Assembly: GCA_012513515.1 (NCBI GenBank)
Contig: JAAZCA010000016.1
Location: 1 to 46,488 of the forward strand
DNA: 46,488 nt
Source: Myxococcales bacterium
Lineage (GTDB): Bacteria > UBA10199 > 2-02-FULL-44-16 > JAAZCA01
Direction of reading: 5' to 3'
Positions 1 through 8,348 of this stretch are shown piece after piece; position 1 is the first letter of the stretch; each line of letters starts with the position of its first letter. A program made the translations under genes and the position numbers. The notes below the pieces were generated by a model. It had not been told where the DNA came from. It made no database searches and was given only the letters and a program-made list of their open reading frames with translations.

Positions 1-32
1 GTTTCAATCCACGCGCCCGCACGGGGCGCGAC
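1..32 (-). CRISPR. Leader-proximal type I-C CRISPR repeat
   Basis: A 32-base unit starts at the window edge. Read on the minus strand it begins GTCGCGCC and ends GGATTGAAAC, the classic 3' end of type I-C repeats. It carries a 7-bp hairpin (CGCGCCC / GGGCGCG, loop CGTGC) of the kind cleaved by Cas5c. It lies next to cas2 with a 180-base AT-rich leader between, so this is the leader-proximal repeat and the array extends leftwards beyond the window. Only one repeat and no spacer is visible, so array length and spacer content are unknown. Confidence 0.9.
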
Positions 33-212
33 AGTTACGAGTTAATTAATTAGAATGCCTTGCGTTTATCGCCTTATAACGCGAACATTCAAAAAATGCC
101 CAATATATCTAAACATGTTCCTATAAAAAATCACCAAATATCCTTTAGTTTTAACGCTATAACGCAATTAGCGAACATCAACTTACAACCGCATCAGCTT
201 GGGATTCGCGAT
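33..212 (-). promoter_or_regulatory. CRISPR leader
   Basis: This is the AT-rich non-coding stretch between the cas2 stop and the first repeat, where type I-C leaders lie. On the minus strand a plausible promoter reads TTGAAT, 16 bases, GATAAA, ending roughly 30 bases before the repeat. TATAACGC occurs at 75-82 and 158-165, and GCGAACAT at 81-88 and 171-178, so a paired motif is repeated about 85-90 bases apart. These may be integration or promoter motifs; that is inference. The small plus-strand ORF here is not convincing. Confidence 0.65.
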
Positions 213-506
213 TCAAACTATAAGCGGGCCATCTGGATCATAAGCTTTTTTGGCGCCGACATGCTCGATCTTTTTTCGCCAATTGGCACCAAGAAAATAA
301 AATCTCAAGCTATCGCTATCTTCATCTATGACATCTAATAGTTGACTCTTAAGTTTCACCCATTGTCCAGGATCAACAACACATTCAAAAACAGAATACT
401 GAACGCGTTGCCCCCAGTTTTCACAAATTTTGGCAACTTTTCTCAGTCTTCTAGGACCAAGGCCATCTGCTGTTTTCGCAACATCATAGCTTACGAGAAC
501 TAACAT
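213..506 (-). CDS. cas2: CRISPR-associated endoribonuclease Cas2 (type I-C)
   Basis: Cas2 dimerises and bridges two Cas1 dimers in the spacer-integration complex. The 97-residue product has the family's length and ferredoxin-like pattern. An N-terminal hydrophobic strand ends in the conserved aspartate of SYDVAKT (D8), followed by the RRLRKVAKICENWGQRVQYSVFE segment in the usual Cas2 position. It starts 3 bases after the cas1 stop, is the last cas gene, and lies immediately upstream of the leader. The ATG start gives the expected N-terminus. Confidence 0.93.
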   Translation of the reverse strand: MLVLVSYDVAKTADGLGPRRLRKVAKICENWGQRVQYSVFECVVDPGQWVKLKSQLLDVIDEDSDSLRFYFLGANWRKKIEHVGAKKAYDPDGPLIV

Positions 507-509
507 CTC

Positions 510-1541
510 TCATCTCCAGAAAAATGGGGGATAATCATCTATATCTCCTCTTAGCAACCTCGCCAGCATCATCGCCTGAACATGGAAAAGAATCCCGATC
601 TTCACATTTTCTTTCAAAAATGGATGCATAATTTCTTCCTGTTTTCTCGCTTGATAGGCAGTGAGCAAATCCTTTCTTGTTTCATCGGTCATCAACACGG
701 CACCCGATTCCGACTTTTGAAAACCCTTCGGCGATACCTGTCCCCTATTGATAAGCGAAAGCAGCAGTCTGTCCGCAAAACATGGTCTGAATTCTTCCAT
801 TACATCCAAGGCAAGACTGGGCCGACCAGGCCTATCACGATGCATAAATCCAACATATGAATCCAGACCGACGCCTTCAAGGGCTGACCTCACATCGTGC
901 GCAAGCAGGGTGTACAAAAAAGAAAGAAGACAATTGACGTTATCCCTTGGAGGTCGCCTATTTCGCTGTTCAAACACAAAACTTTCCTTCTGATGAAGAA
1001 TCAGGTGGTCGAAGACATCAAAATATATCCTTGCCGCATCTCCTTCAATGCCTCGCAGGGTTTCCAAATCGCACTCCCTGCTTAGCATTGAAAGTATGCC
1101 AGCCAGCCTACTTACCGCAAATTTCACATCCCTTGAGCAAATCTTGTCCGAGTGATCGCGCAAGGCCCGCTGCAGAACTGTCTTAGCATTTGCCACCTTC
1201 CCGATTATAAAATTTCTAGAAAGCCTGGCACAAAATACCAAGTCGTCGGCCTTGCGATACTGTTCCCTTCTCAACAGAACATTCCCATGCGTTTTTCCAT
1301 GTACTCTTGCGAGAAATTTACCGTATTCCGTGAGAAAAGTTATCGTAACATCATTATCGGCGCAAAATCCCATCAGAAAGGGACTCATGGCTACGTTGCC
1401 AAAACAAACTATTCCTGAGATGGTGTGTATAGGAAGTTGCAACCTTACAGCCCCTTCAACGGACACCGCAACAGTGGATCCATCTTTGTTGAGATAGGCC
1501 CCCTGCGTTGTGACAAAAAGAGTGTTCAGATATTTCTTCGT
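510..1541 (-). CDS. cas1: CRISPR integrase Cas1 (type I-C), apparent ACG start
   Basis: Cas1 is the metal-dependent integrase that inserts new spacers with Cas2. The active-site residues are present (E166 in LRGIEGDAA, H234 in GFMHRDR, D246 in LALDVMEE, numbered from the ACG). The first standard start in this frame is GTG at 1466, but the sequence before it encodes the family's conserved N-terminus (KKYLNTLFVTTQGAYL). An in-frame TGA lies four codons before that segment. The only well-placed start is ACG at 1541-1539, five bases behind GAGGAG (1552-1547). From the ACG the protein is 343 residues, the usual I-C length; from GTG it lacks 25 residues. The 5' end overlaps cas4 by 16 bases. Either a rare ACG start is used or a point change from ATG weakens adaptation. 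Confidence 0.9.
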   Translation of the reverse strand, partial: TKKYLNTLFVTTQGAYLNKDGSTVAVSVEGAVRLQLPIHTISGIVCFGNVAMSPFLMGFCADNDVTITFLTEYGKFLARVHGKTHGNVLLRREQYRKADDLVFCARLSRNFIIGKVANAKTVLQRALRDHSDKICSRDVKFAVSRLAGILSMLSRECDLETLRGIEGDAARIYFDVFDHLILHQKESFVFEQRNRRPPRDNVNCLLSFLYTLLAHDVRSALEGVGLDSYVGFMHRDRPGRPSLALDVMEEFRPCFADRLLLSLINRGQVSPKGFQKSESGAVLMTDETRKDLLTAYQARKQEEIMHPFLKENVKIGILFHVQAMMLARLLRGDIDDYPPFFWR

Positions 1542-2155
1542 ATATACTCCTCAACATCTTGTTCCTGATCGAATGTCTTTGGCAGACATGCGTTTAACAG
1601 AGAACAGCTTTCACATTTCTTCGAATACACCGCCTTGGGTGTTTCGCCGGAAGCGATAAAACTATGGAGCTCATCAATTGTTCTTATGGTGTAACTCCTA
1701 AGTTCATCTCCAAAATCTACATCAAGTCGATGTCTTGTCTTGCCATAAAATATAGCACCATGAGGAACTTCAAGATTTAGAATCTCTTCAAGACATAGCG
1801 CCTGGGCACATAGCTGAACAAGGTCGCAGTTATTCTCCTTAGGTCTGCCGTGCTTATACTCAATGGGAAACGGAACCCACACACCATCGCAATTCTTTTG
1901 AAACTCCACCACATCCGCTTTCCCGTTCAGACCATATTTCTCAGAACGAAGAGGGATCCCCCTTTCTATGTGCAACTCGCCTCTCTTCTCAAAGCGCTCT
2001 TCATGCGCATTTTCATGCATCACGCCACCTGCAACAGTTAAGGCATTATCATCCCACACCTGTTCAATGTAGGACAATGCACACTGTCTTTTGCAAAAGA
2101 CAAAGTGCTGAAGCGCAGAGATATGGACAAATTCCTCTTCCTTGTACATTGGCAA
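1526..2155 (-). CDS. cas4: CRISPR-associated exonuclease Cas4 (type I-C)
   Basis: Cas4 trims prespacers and sets their PAM orientation together with Cas1. The 209-residue product has the RecB-like nuclease core: D81 in GKADVVEF, then E99 and K101 in PIEYKHGR. It also has the four cysteines of an iron-sulfur cluster: C21 in the N-terminal FCKRQC segment and C181, C184 and C190 near the C-terminus. The gene abuts cas7 and its end overlaps the proposed cas1 start, so the three are probably co-translated. A second in-frame ATG two codons on is an alternative start. Confidence 0.95.
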   Translation of the reverse strand: MPMYKEEEFVHISALQHFVFCKRQCALSYIEQVWDDNALTVAGGVMHENAHEERFEKRGELHIERGIPLRSEKYGLNGKADVVEFQKNCDGVWVPFPIEYKHGRPKENNCDLVQLCAQALCLEEILNLEVPHGAIFYGKTRHRLDVDFGDELRSYTIRTIDELHSFIASGETPKAVYSKKCESCSLLNACLPKTFDQEQDVEEYIRRNI

Positions 2156-3043
2156 CTATACCTTAATGGTCATAACCGCCTGTTTGACAGGTTCACCATT
2201 ATACAACAATTCATAGTCCGAAAATTTTCTTGCCGGTCCTTGTGCAATCTTGCGATGCTCAACTTTTTCAAATAGATCTGTTGCGTTGGCATTACCAAGC
2301 GGCGTGCCATGTTCGAAAATAATAAGCGAACGCATCGTCATGAGACCGCGTGCTGCCGAGCGATCGTGGTCGAACATTTTCTGGAGCGCCTCCCAGAAAA
2401 GTTCCAGATCCTCTTTGGAAAAACCGGTCTGCGCCGCGAGGTGCGCGGACACAAAACCATGAACGCGATACAGACCATATGGAATGGTAAATTTTCTACC
2501 CATTGTCCGGTTATCGCCCCCCTGTTTCTCCGCCTCGGCCTCTGTTGCAACCGCCATTCGCGTAATACTGTGCTCCATGGCAACAACCGGATCGACAGAA
2601 CGAGAAAATGTAAGCTGAATTGGTCCTCTAACCTGGCCGCAGTTAACTCCAAGGCTCATAACCGCACCGAAAGTTCTGATGTCGTAGTAGTTGTCACACA
2701 TCCACTTTCTTGCTTCATCGACTTTATCGCCACCTTTACGTTTTTTATCATCCGATTTTAAAAGTTCTTCGGCTCCAATTGACTTATATGCATCCTCGTG
2801 CATACGAATAAGAACAGCTTTCTCCTTTACATAAATATCGTACGGCTTTTCGGCATTCTTGATCATATGCACGTAGTTTCTGACCTTCCTTTTCAGGCAT
2901 ACATCCGTAATGAGACCCATTCCGGTCTCGGCATCGACGCGGGGAAGGTTGCCAGCATCCGGGTCACCATTTGGGTTGCCGTCCTGTACATCAAAGAACA
3001 TCACGAAATCATAGCGCCTGTCCAACGGTGTTCTGTTCATCAT
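2156..3043 (-). CDS. cas7: Cascade backbone protein Cas7 (Csd2, type I-C)
   Basis: Cas7 coats the crRNA spacer as the helical backbone of the I-C Cascade. The 295-residue product opens with [23 protein letters not shown], the Csd2/Csh2 signature, and has the later segment [13 protein letters not shown] strong AAAGGAG lies 5 bases before the first ATG of an ATGATG start. That Shine-Dalgarno sits inside the last codons of the BRO-N ORF, whose TGA overlaps the start, so cas7 can be translated with or without coupling to it. Confidence 0.95.
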   Translation of the reverse strand: MMNRTPLDRRYDFVMFFDVQDGNPNGDPDAGNLPRVDAETGMGLITDVCLKRKVRNYVHMIKNAEKPYDIYVKEKAVLIRMHEDAYKSIGAEELLKSDDKKRKGGDKVDEARKWMCDNYYDIRTFGAVMSLGVNCGQVRGPIQLTFSRSVDPVVAMEHSITRMAVATEAEAEKQGGDNRTMGRKFTIPYGLYRVHGFVSAHLAAQTGFSKEDLELFWEALQKMFDHDRSAARGLMTMRSLIIFEHGTPLGNANATDLFEKVEHRKIAQGPARKFSDYELLYNGEPVKQAVMTIKV

Positions 3044-3435
3044 AATCGCTCCTTTGTTATTATCTGGTTAATTTTTTGCGTTTCTTGGATATTAAAAATT
3101 TTGTTGAAACAACCGATTTTCCTAACACGATCGTAACCTACCTTGACGAGCCACCTTTTAAAGGGTTCAGCCTTCGGAGAGGGAATCGACTGGATTATGC
3201 GCAAGAGACCCACGGTGTTGGCACAGTCGGTCTCACGCATTTTACCGTCAGTGGCCGGTAACTTCAAACCGTGACAATTTATCACGACTTGGTTCCCCTC
3301 ACCGTTGAGGCGTTGTTTTAATTTTAGCCAATACGCTCTCGCATCCTGACTATCCACCACCGAAAACCACCACTCATTGTTGTGCATTACCCTTCGAATT
3401 TTACTCCCGTGAAATACTGCTATCTTTGTTTCCAC
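3040..3435 (-). CDS. BRO-N domain protein fragment inside the cas operon
   Basis: The reading frame encodes a BRO-N-like domain of the type found in phage antirepressors and DinD-related proteins: [20 protein letters not shown], then [36 protein letters not shown] and KVGYDRV. The best start is GTG at 3435 behind GGGAG; a TTG at 3480 overlapping the cas8c stop would add 15 residues. Compared with family members as I recall them, about ten residues appear missing after FSVVD. The protein also ends soon after the domain, with a tail unlike the family. It is not a known I-C subunit. It looks like a captured or decaying mobile-element gene, but the frame is open and ends on the cas7 start. Confidence 0.75.
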   Translation of the reverse strand: METKIAVFHGSKIRRVMHNNEWWFSVVDSQDARAYWLKLKQRLNGEGNQVVINCHGLKLPATDGKMRETDCANTVGLLRIIQSIPSPKAEPFKRWLVKVGYDRVRKIGCFNKIFNIQETQKINQIITKERL

Positions 3436-3476
3436 TGTCTTTTCTCCCAGTGGGTCTGGTTTACCTGCAACACAGC

Positions 3477-3830
3477 TCAATCTTTTTTCCTGAAAAAATC
3501 CTGCCGCTGATGATAATAACCGACGGCAAAGTGGGTCTGTTCATCCAAGGCCATATTTGCAGGGAGATCACCGGATATCCCATCAACGATTTCACCAATC
3601 TCCTTTTCCATATTAACCTGCCGCCCCGGGTTGAGTTTTGGCAGATGGTGGTTTTTGAGCTTCAACAATCGTGGAAATACGCTTGTAGGGGATGTTGAGG
3701 CAGCGCCATAAAAGCGATCCCTGATAGTGGCGTTAATACCCGGGTTCGCCTCCTCCTGAATTTTTTCAAGCACGGCAAACAGACGACCGAGTCGATACCC
3801 TACATTTACGTTATTTCTATCCAGAGACAT
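3477..3830 (-). CDS. cas11c: Cas11c small subunit from internal start within cas8c
   Basis: Type I-C Cascade contains a small subunit, Cas11c, made from an internal start in cas8c. In frame with cas8c, ATG at 3830-3828 (codon 463) is preceded by AAAGGGAGG with a 5-base gap, the kind of site expected for this product. It would give a 117-residue helical protein starting MSLDRNNVNVGYRLGRLFAV, matching the usual Cas11c extent. The function is established for the family; use of this particular start is inferred from the ribosome binding site. Confidence 0.75.
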   Translation of the reverse strand: MSLDRNNVNVGYRLGRLFAVLEKIQEEANPGINATIRDRFYGAASTSPTSVFPRLLKLKNHHLPKLNPGRQVNMEKEIGEIVDGISGDLPANMALDEQTHFAVGYYHQRQDFFRKKD

Positions 3831-5216
3831 TTGAACCTCCCTTTCGTTTCGATTATGAATTCTATTGAAGCGGTTGAGATATGCCTTCAGTATCGCTGCC
3901 CTAGCCCTATTGACGCTGCGTTCAGCACGTATTCTGCGGATACACTGCTGCATAAGAGTGGCAGGATAAGGCGAGCCGTCCAATATACTTTCAACTACCC
4001 TGCTGGCTAGATTTGGGGGGACATTGTCCATCTTATATTCTAGGGCAGTCGCGCTTAAAATTTGGTAAAGCGACAGGTAATCGGGCTCGTTTGATCCCCC
4101 ATCGATAGAAAAATCGTCGAAGTGGCTAACAATTTTTTCTGCAAAGCTATGAATGCTTCCGGTTTTCCAAAATCTCACTGAGATTCTGGCGCGATTTGGC
4201 GCCAACCCAAGTACATAAAAACGATGCCCTTCATCGGCAGGTATGCGTCCGCTATACATAGCCTCGTATAGCCCCTTAACAGCTTTGATGCCGCGATCTG
4301 GATCATCTTTGCTGTTCTTAAAATACCAAGAAAAATCAGCTTCGAAGTCAAAAATGTTGTCTGTCGTACCTTTTTGAGACCAAAAAAGTATTGTATCTTC
4401 ACCAACTCTAATCTGATTTTTATTTGAACTAATAAGATATTTGAGAGCTGTTGAGTATGATGCTTCAGCCTCACAACACACCGGCGAATTGAAGGCCTGT
4501 TCCTTTAAATAAGAGTCAAAACCTGAACTCTTTTGAAATGCTACAATCTTGGCGTTACTTCGCGCATTAATTATGGGCGTTGGGGTATGAAGTCGGGCAA
4601 CAACACCCCTCTTTCCTGTAATGAGGCATATAGATTCTACAGATGATGATCTACCATCATCTTCGGCCTGACTTTCAGTTTCGGCAGGCTTTGACAGCTG
4701 ATACATCTTCACCGCGTCCCTCTGTGGAATCAGATAATCGTCTCCTTCAAGTCGGAATGTTATATTGCATCCGGGAATTTTGATGCATTCGGTCCATAAC
4801 GGATGAACCATCACATTTTTCCACTCGTCATTTGAGTAAAATAAAACGACCGCATTAACACCGTCATCTTCACGAACTTGCTTCGGCAGTGTTTCTAGCG
4901 ACTTCAAAAACGTACCCATCTGTTTTTTTGCCAAATCAACCGACTTTGGAGTCTCGTCCTTTGGTTGAGCGAAGAGATAACCGTAATGGTCCCAAAGAAG
5001 ATTTACAGATTGCCATGAATTAGAACCGGAACGGATTACCGATTTCGGCAGCTGATATTTTTTGCCCCTCCTCCCCTCTCTCGTGTCTTGAAGATCGAGA
5101 AAAACACCTTTCTTATCTATTATTACAATGAATTTGATCTCTTGTTCTTGAAAACCGATAGCAGGCAAACTGTCTTTATTTCTCTGATAATACTCATACA
5201 GGGCCTGGAGTATCAT
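3477..5216 (-). CDS. cas8c: Cascade large subunit Cas8c (Csd1, type I-C)
   Basis: Cas8c recognises the PAM and recruits Cas3 in the I-C effector. The 579-residue product has the Csd1 hallmarks: an N-terminal LQALYEYYQRN segment, central CLITGKRG, then YYLxxxN-like helices and the C-terminal YRLGRLFAVLEKIQ and FAVGYYHQRQDFF segments. Length is normal. Its ATG overlaps the end of cas5c by 4 bases. Downstream comes the BRO-N ORF rather than cas7 directly. A strong internal ribosome site near codon 463 defines a nested cas11c. Confidence 0.95.
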   Translation of the reverse strand: MILQALYEYYQRNKDSLPAIGFQEQEIKFIVIIDKKGVFLDLQDTREGRRGKKYQLPKSVIRSGSNSWQSVNLLWDHYGYLFAQPKDETPKSVDLAKKQMGTFLKSLETLPKQVREDDGVNAVVLFYSNDEWKNVMVHPLWTECIKIPGCNITFRLEGDDYLIPQRDAVKMYQLSKPAETESQAEDDGRSSSVESICLITGKRGVVARLHTPTPIINARSNAKIVAFQKSSGFDSYLKEQAFNSPVCCEAEASYSTALKYLISSNKNQIRVGEDTILFWSQKGTTDNIFDFEADFSWYFKNSKDDPDRGIKAVKGLYEAMYSGRIPADEGHRFYVLGLAPNRARISVRFWKTGSIHSFAEKIVSHFDDFSIDGGSNEPDYLSLYQILSATALEYKMDNVPPNLASRVVESILDGSPYPATLMQQCIRRIRAERSVNRARAAILKAYLNRFNRIHNRNEREVQMSLDRNNVNVGYRLGRLFAVLEKIQEEANPGINATIRDRFYGAASTSPTSVFPRLLKLKNHHLPKLNPGRQVNMEKEIGEIVDGISGDLPANMALDEQTHFAVGYYHQRQDFFRKKD

Positions 5217-5938
5217 CTCTTCACCTCCTCGCTATCAAGGGAAGGAACGACGACAGCGCCATCATCAAGGCGAGCCCTAAAAAACATCGGCTTTGGGTCT
5301 TTTGGATCTGAAAAATCCATGTCATAGAGCATGAAACCCAATTCTCTGTTCTCGTTTATGGGTTGTAATTTTTCCGCGGATGGATCATCAATCAACTTGA
5401 AACCGCAGGAGAACTCCCTACAACCAAGATATGGCATGTTAAAACATTGACCTTTTTTTGCCCTGCGCTCAAACATGGCGTTGTATTTGCCTGGGTTTTC
5501 GTCTTTAGAATCTCTTTGAAACTCTATGGGCTCTTCTTTGCCTGCCAGATATTCGGGAACTGGGTTACAAACCTGACATCTCTTTCCAATGGGAATAAAA
5601 ACAAGCTCGGCATACAGCCTGTATCGAACATCCCGCAAGATGAGCCCGGCTCGCTGCAGCCTATTATCTTCGATCAATATTCCATCTGATCGTGGACTCA
5701 TCACGGCACTCACCTCGTTTCTGCGAACGGAAGCCCAGCTGATGGGAGAAAGAACTTCAATCTTTTTAATCTGCCATCTTATTGCAGGCTTCCAGAATAT
5801 CGACTCGAATATGGCTCGCGCTGCCGAAGGAGTCATCACATCGTAGCTTACGCGTTCAACCTTCATTTCAGGACGTGTAAAACAGGCATAATCTCCCCAT
5901 ACCTCCAAACAAAACTCCTTGTTGAAATAATCTCGCAT
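5213..5938 (-). CDS. cas5c: Cas5c, crRNA-processing Cascade subunit
   Basis: In type I-C systems, which lack Cas6, Cas5c (Cas5d) cuts the repeat hairpin and stays on the crRNA 5' handle. The 241-residue product shows the family N-terminus (CLEVWGDYACFTRPEMKVERVSYDVMTPSAARAIFESIFW) and a C-terminal region ending in an LDDGAVVVP segment. No cas6 is present in the locus, which agrees with this role. It begins 15 bases after cas3, behind AGGAGG, and overlaps the cas8c start by 4 bases. Confidence 0.94.
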   Translation of the reverse strand: MRDYFNKEFCLEVWGDYACFTRPEMKVERVSYDVMTPSAARAIFESIFWKPAIRWQIKKIEVLSPISWASVRRNEVSAVMSPRSDGILIEDNRLQRAGLILRDVRYRLYAELVFIPIGKRCQVCNPVPEYLAGKEEPIEFQRDSKDENPGKYNAMFERRAKKGQCFNMPYLGCREFSCGFKLIDDPSAEKLQPINENRELGFMLYDMDFSDPKDPKPMFFRARLDDGAVVVPSLDSEEVKR

Positions 5939-5953
5939 CAGCGGACCTCCTTT

Positions 5954-8266
5954 TCAGATTATAAACTGACCATTGTCCCAATCCGAGTCATCGGAGAGCA
6001 GACCATAGCCTGGCTTATAAAGACCAGAGCTCTTTTGAACCCAGTAGCCGTGAATTTCCTCAATATGATCTTTTCTTTGTAATTCATAAAAAAGACCATA
6101 AGGCACATTTACAATAAATCTTTGTAGCATTCGAAGAAGCCATCTCTCAGGGCCTTTTCTTCTGAGGGTTTCTATGAGCTCAAAGCTGTCATTCTTCCCT
6201 GACTTATATTTAACTATAATAGCCCTTTGTACCGTATCATCGATAAGCTTCACTGAATCAGCAAATGTCCTGAACTGAAATTTAAAATCGTCGGCATTAT
6301 CCAGCAACCTCTCTTTGAAATTTGGCTTATCGAAATTATTCAGACTTTTGTAGAATTCTTTGAAGTAGGTTGAAAACACCTCATCAGTTAGGTCAAGCCG
6401 ACCCGACTGACGCAAAATGCCGCGGGAAACGCTCTCGCCCTTGCGCAGCAAGCCTTGAGGCGATTGTGATGGGGGCGAAAATACGACAACTTTGCCGATC
6501 TTACCCTTCACATTAAGCTTGCCTTCTCTATTACACCTGCCGGCAGCCTGAGCTATTGAATCAATACCTGCAAGCGCCCTAAAAACCACCGGGAAGTCTA
6601 TGTCTACTCCGGCCTCGACAAGCTGAGTACTAACCACTCTTACCGCTTTTCCCTCTAAAAGAAGGCTCTTTACTATGGCTATGACATCACTTCTTTCTTC
6701 ACCGCACATATTTGCCGAAAGATGGATTGTACCCTCAGGCATGAGTTTATGAAGCTTTCGGCAATCTTTTCTGGTGTTAACCACGCACATAACTTGTTCA
6801 TGCTCCTGCAATTCCTTCGCAATATCAATCCATTCCTTTTTGATATCTAACCCGGCAAGTTGAATGTTCGTCCGTATTGGCAACGTTACATCGCCGATAT
6901 CCTTTGAGACGATATCGACGGCACCTGAAATGCCTACAAACTTGGCCCTTTCACTTCCGATTTCTCCACACAAGGCTGGCTGGGTAGCCGTACAAAAAAC
7001 GACAGTCACTCCGAAGTGATCAACAAGCCCATTAAGTACAGAAAGAATCGGTTTTAAATACTCCGGCGGAAGCATCTGAGCCTCATCGAGTATGATTATG
7101 CTGTTCACTATATTGTGCAATTTTCTGCAAGATGATGGACGACTAGCCAAGAGTGATTCAAAAAGCTGAACATTCGTTGTGACAATTATAGGGGCATCCC
7201 AATTCTCGGTTGCAAGTCGACTCTTTTTATCTTCTTCATCTGGATCGATATTACTGTGATGCTCGAGAAGGGCATCTTCGCCAAAAACATCCCTGAAAAC
7301 ATTCGCAGTCTGCTCTATAATGCTCGTATAAGGAATAGCCATAATGATACGACTTTTATTATGGAGAGCAGCATGACGAAGGGCAAAGGCCATCGAAGAT
7401 AGCGTCTTCCCGCCACCAGTGGGGACTGTAAGCGTAAAAAACCCAGGAGACATTTGTGCCTTTTTGACACAAGCATCATAAATCTTTTTTCGATAGATAT
7501 TTACAGGAGTATTCTCGCTTGAGGAAGATTTAACATCCATAAATTTACGAAAATGCTCTTGCATCGCTTCAAGGGATGGATAGCTACTTCTCAACTTAGA
7601 GATATCGGGATTGCAGAATCTTTCTGTATCAAGAAAATCTGCGTCAACTAGACAGGAAAAGAGCATTCTTACCCACAGGTGGGCATGTTCAAAATTGTTA
7701 TTATTCTTATTATTATCGACAAAAGCTGGCGGTGAGCTTGGACGACATTTTGTACTGATAATAGGTTGTGAACCTTCTAAAGCGCTAATCGCGAAAATCT
7801 CGTCCCTCTTTATTTCAATTGTTCCAGATGCTATACTCTCCATCGTATTAAATATTCGATTTTGAAGATCACCACCCGAGGAATCCGGCTGCCAATCCGG
7901 CAGACCCGCATGATGTCCAGCTATTATTGAGCCTAAAATCCTGGCAATGGGATGATTGTTTAACCTGTCAAAAACAAGCGCCGCGCCAGCTGTACTGTGG
8001 TTTGGCCTAGGAGCACCAGCACGCCTCGAATCGCCATAACCGGATACCCTTAAAAGATATTGCTGCCAAGCAGGAAGGTATTTACCAAGGTCGTGCAACA
8101 GGCCAGCGAGATAGGCCCAATCACCATTGGAAAAACTTTCTGCGAATTTCTTCGCAAGTTCAGCTACGTTGTTTAGATGGTCTTCCAAGAGTTGCCACTT
8201 GTCAGGAGGAGCCCCCTCGAGTGAGTGGGCGAAAAAACGATGAGACTTGATTACATCATCTTCCAT
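5954..8266 (-). CDS. cas3: CRISPR helicase-nuclease Cas3 (HD + DExD/H)
   Basis: Cas3 is recruited by Cascade to unwind and degrade target DNA. An N-terminal HD nuclease domain has an early histidine in FFAHSLEG and the HD pair in LLHDLGKY. The helicase follows: Walker A PTGGGKT, motif II ILDEAQML, and a C-terminal domain containing QAAGRCNREGK. The open frame reaches back to 8392, but that part overlaps larC and looks non-coding. ATG at 8266 (or 8275, three codons earlier) places the HD domain as usual, giving 770 residues. Only about 80 bases separate it from larC, and no clear promoter or terminator is visible there. Confidence 0.94.
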   Translation of the reverse strand: MEDDVIKSHRFFAHSLEGAPPDKWQLLEDHLNNVAELAKKFAESFSNGDWAYLAGLLHDLGKYLPAWQQYLLRVSGYGDSRRAGAPRPNHSTAGAALVFDRLNNHPIARILGSIIAGHHAGLPDWQPDSSGGDLQNRIFNTMESIASGTIEIKRDEIFAISALEGSQPIISTKCRPSSPPAFVDNNKNNNNFEHAHLWVRMLFSCLVDADFLDTERFCNPDISKLRSSYPSLEAMQEHFRKFMDVKSSSSENTPVNIYRKKIYDACVKKAQMSPGFFTLTVPTGGGKTLSSMAFALRHAALHNKSRIIMAIPYTSIIEQTANVFRDVFGEDALLEHHSNIDPDEEDKKSRLATENWDAPIIVTTNVQLFESLLASRPSSCRKLHNIVNSIIILDEAQMLPPEYLKPILSVLNGLVDHFGVTVVFCTATQPALCGEIGSERAKFVGISGAVDIVSKDIGDVTLPIRTNIQLAGLDIKKEWIDIAKELQEHEQVMCVVNTRKDCRKLHKLMPEGTIHLSANMCGEERSDVIAIVKSLLLEGKAVRVVSTQLVEAGVDIDFPVVFRALAGIDSIAQAAGRCNREGKLNVKGKIGKVVVFSPPSQSPQGLLRKGESVSRGILRQSGRLDLTDEVFSTYFKEFYKSLNNFDKPNFKERLLDNADDFKFQFRTFADSVKLIDDTVQRAIIVKYKSGKNDSFELIETLRRKGPERWLLRMLQRFIVNVPYGLFYELQRKDHIEEIHGYWVQKSSGLYKPGYGLLSDDSDWDNGQFII

Positions 8267-8348
8267 ATCTTCCATGCAGATTTTTCTAATGCCTATAGCG
8301 TTCACTATGCAAGACAAAATGCGCTTCTGAAATCCGCAACGAAAAAGA

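Noticed and set aside
60-338. 92-codon plus-strand ORF in the leader
   Set aside because: It spans the CRISPR leader and the antisense of the cas2 end; no ribosome site or recognisable product.
3040-3435. BRO-N ORF as an anti-CRISPR or anti-CRISPR-associated regulator
   Set aside because: Nothing in the sequence beyond its position supports this; BRO-N similarity alone points to a mobile-element origin.
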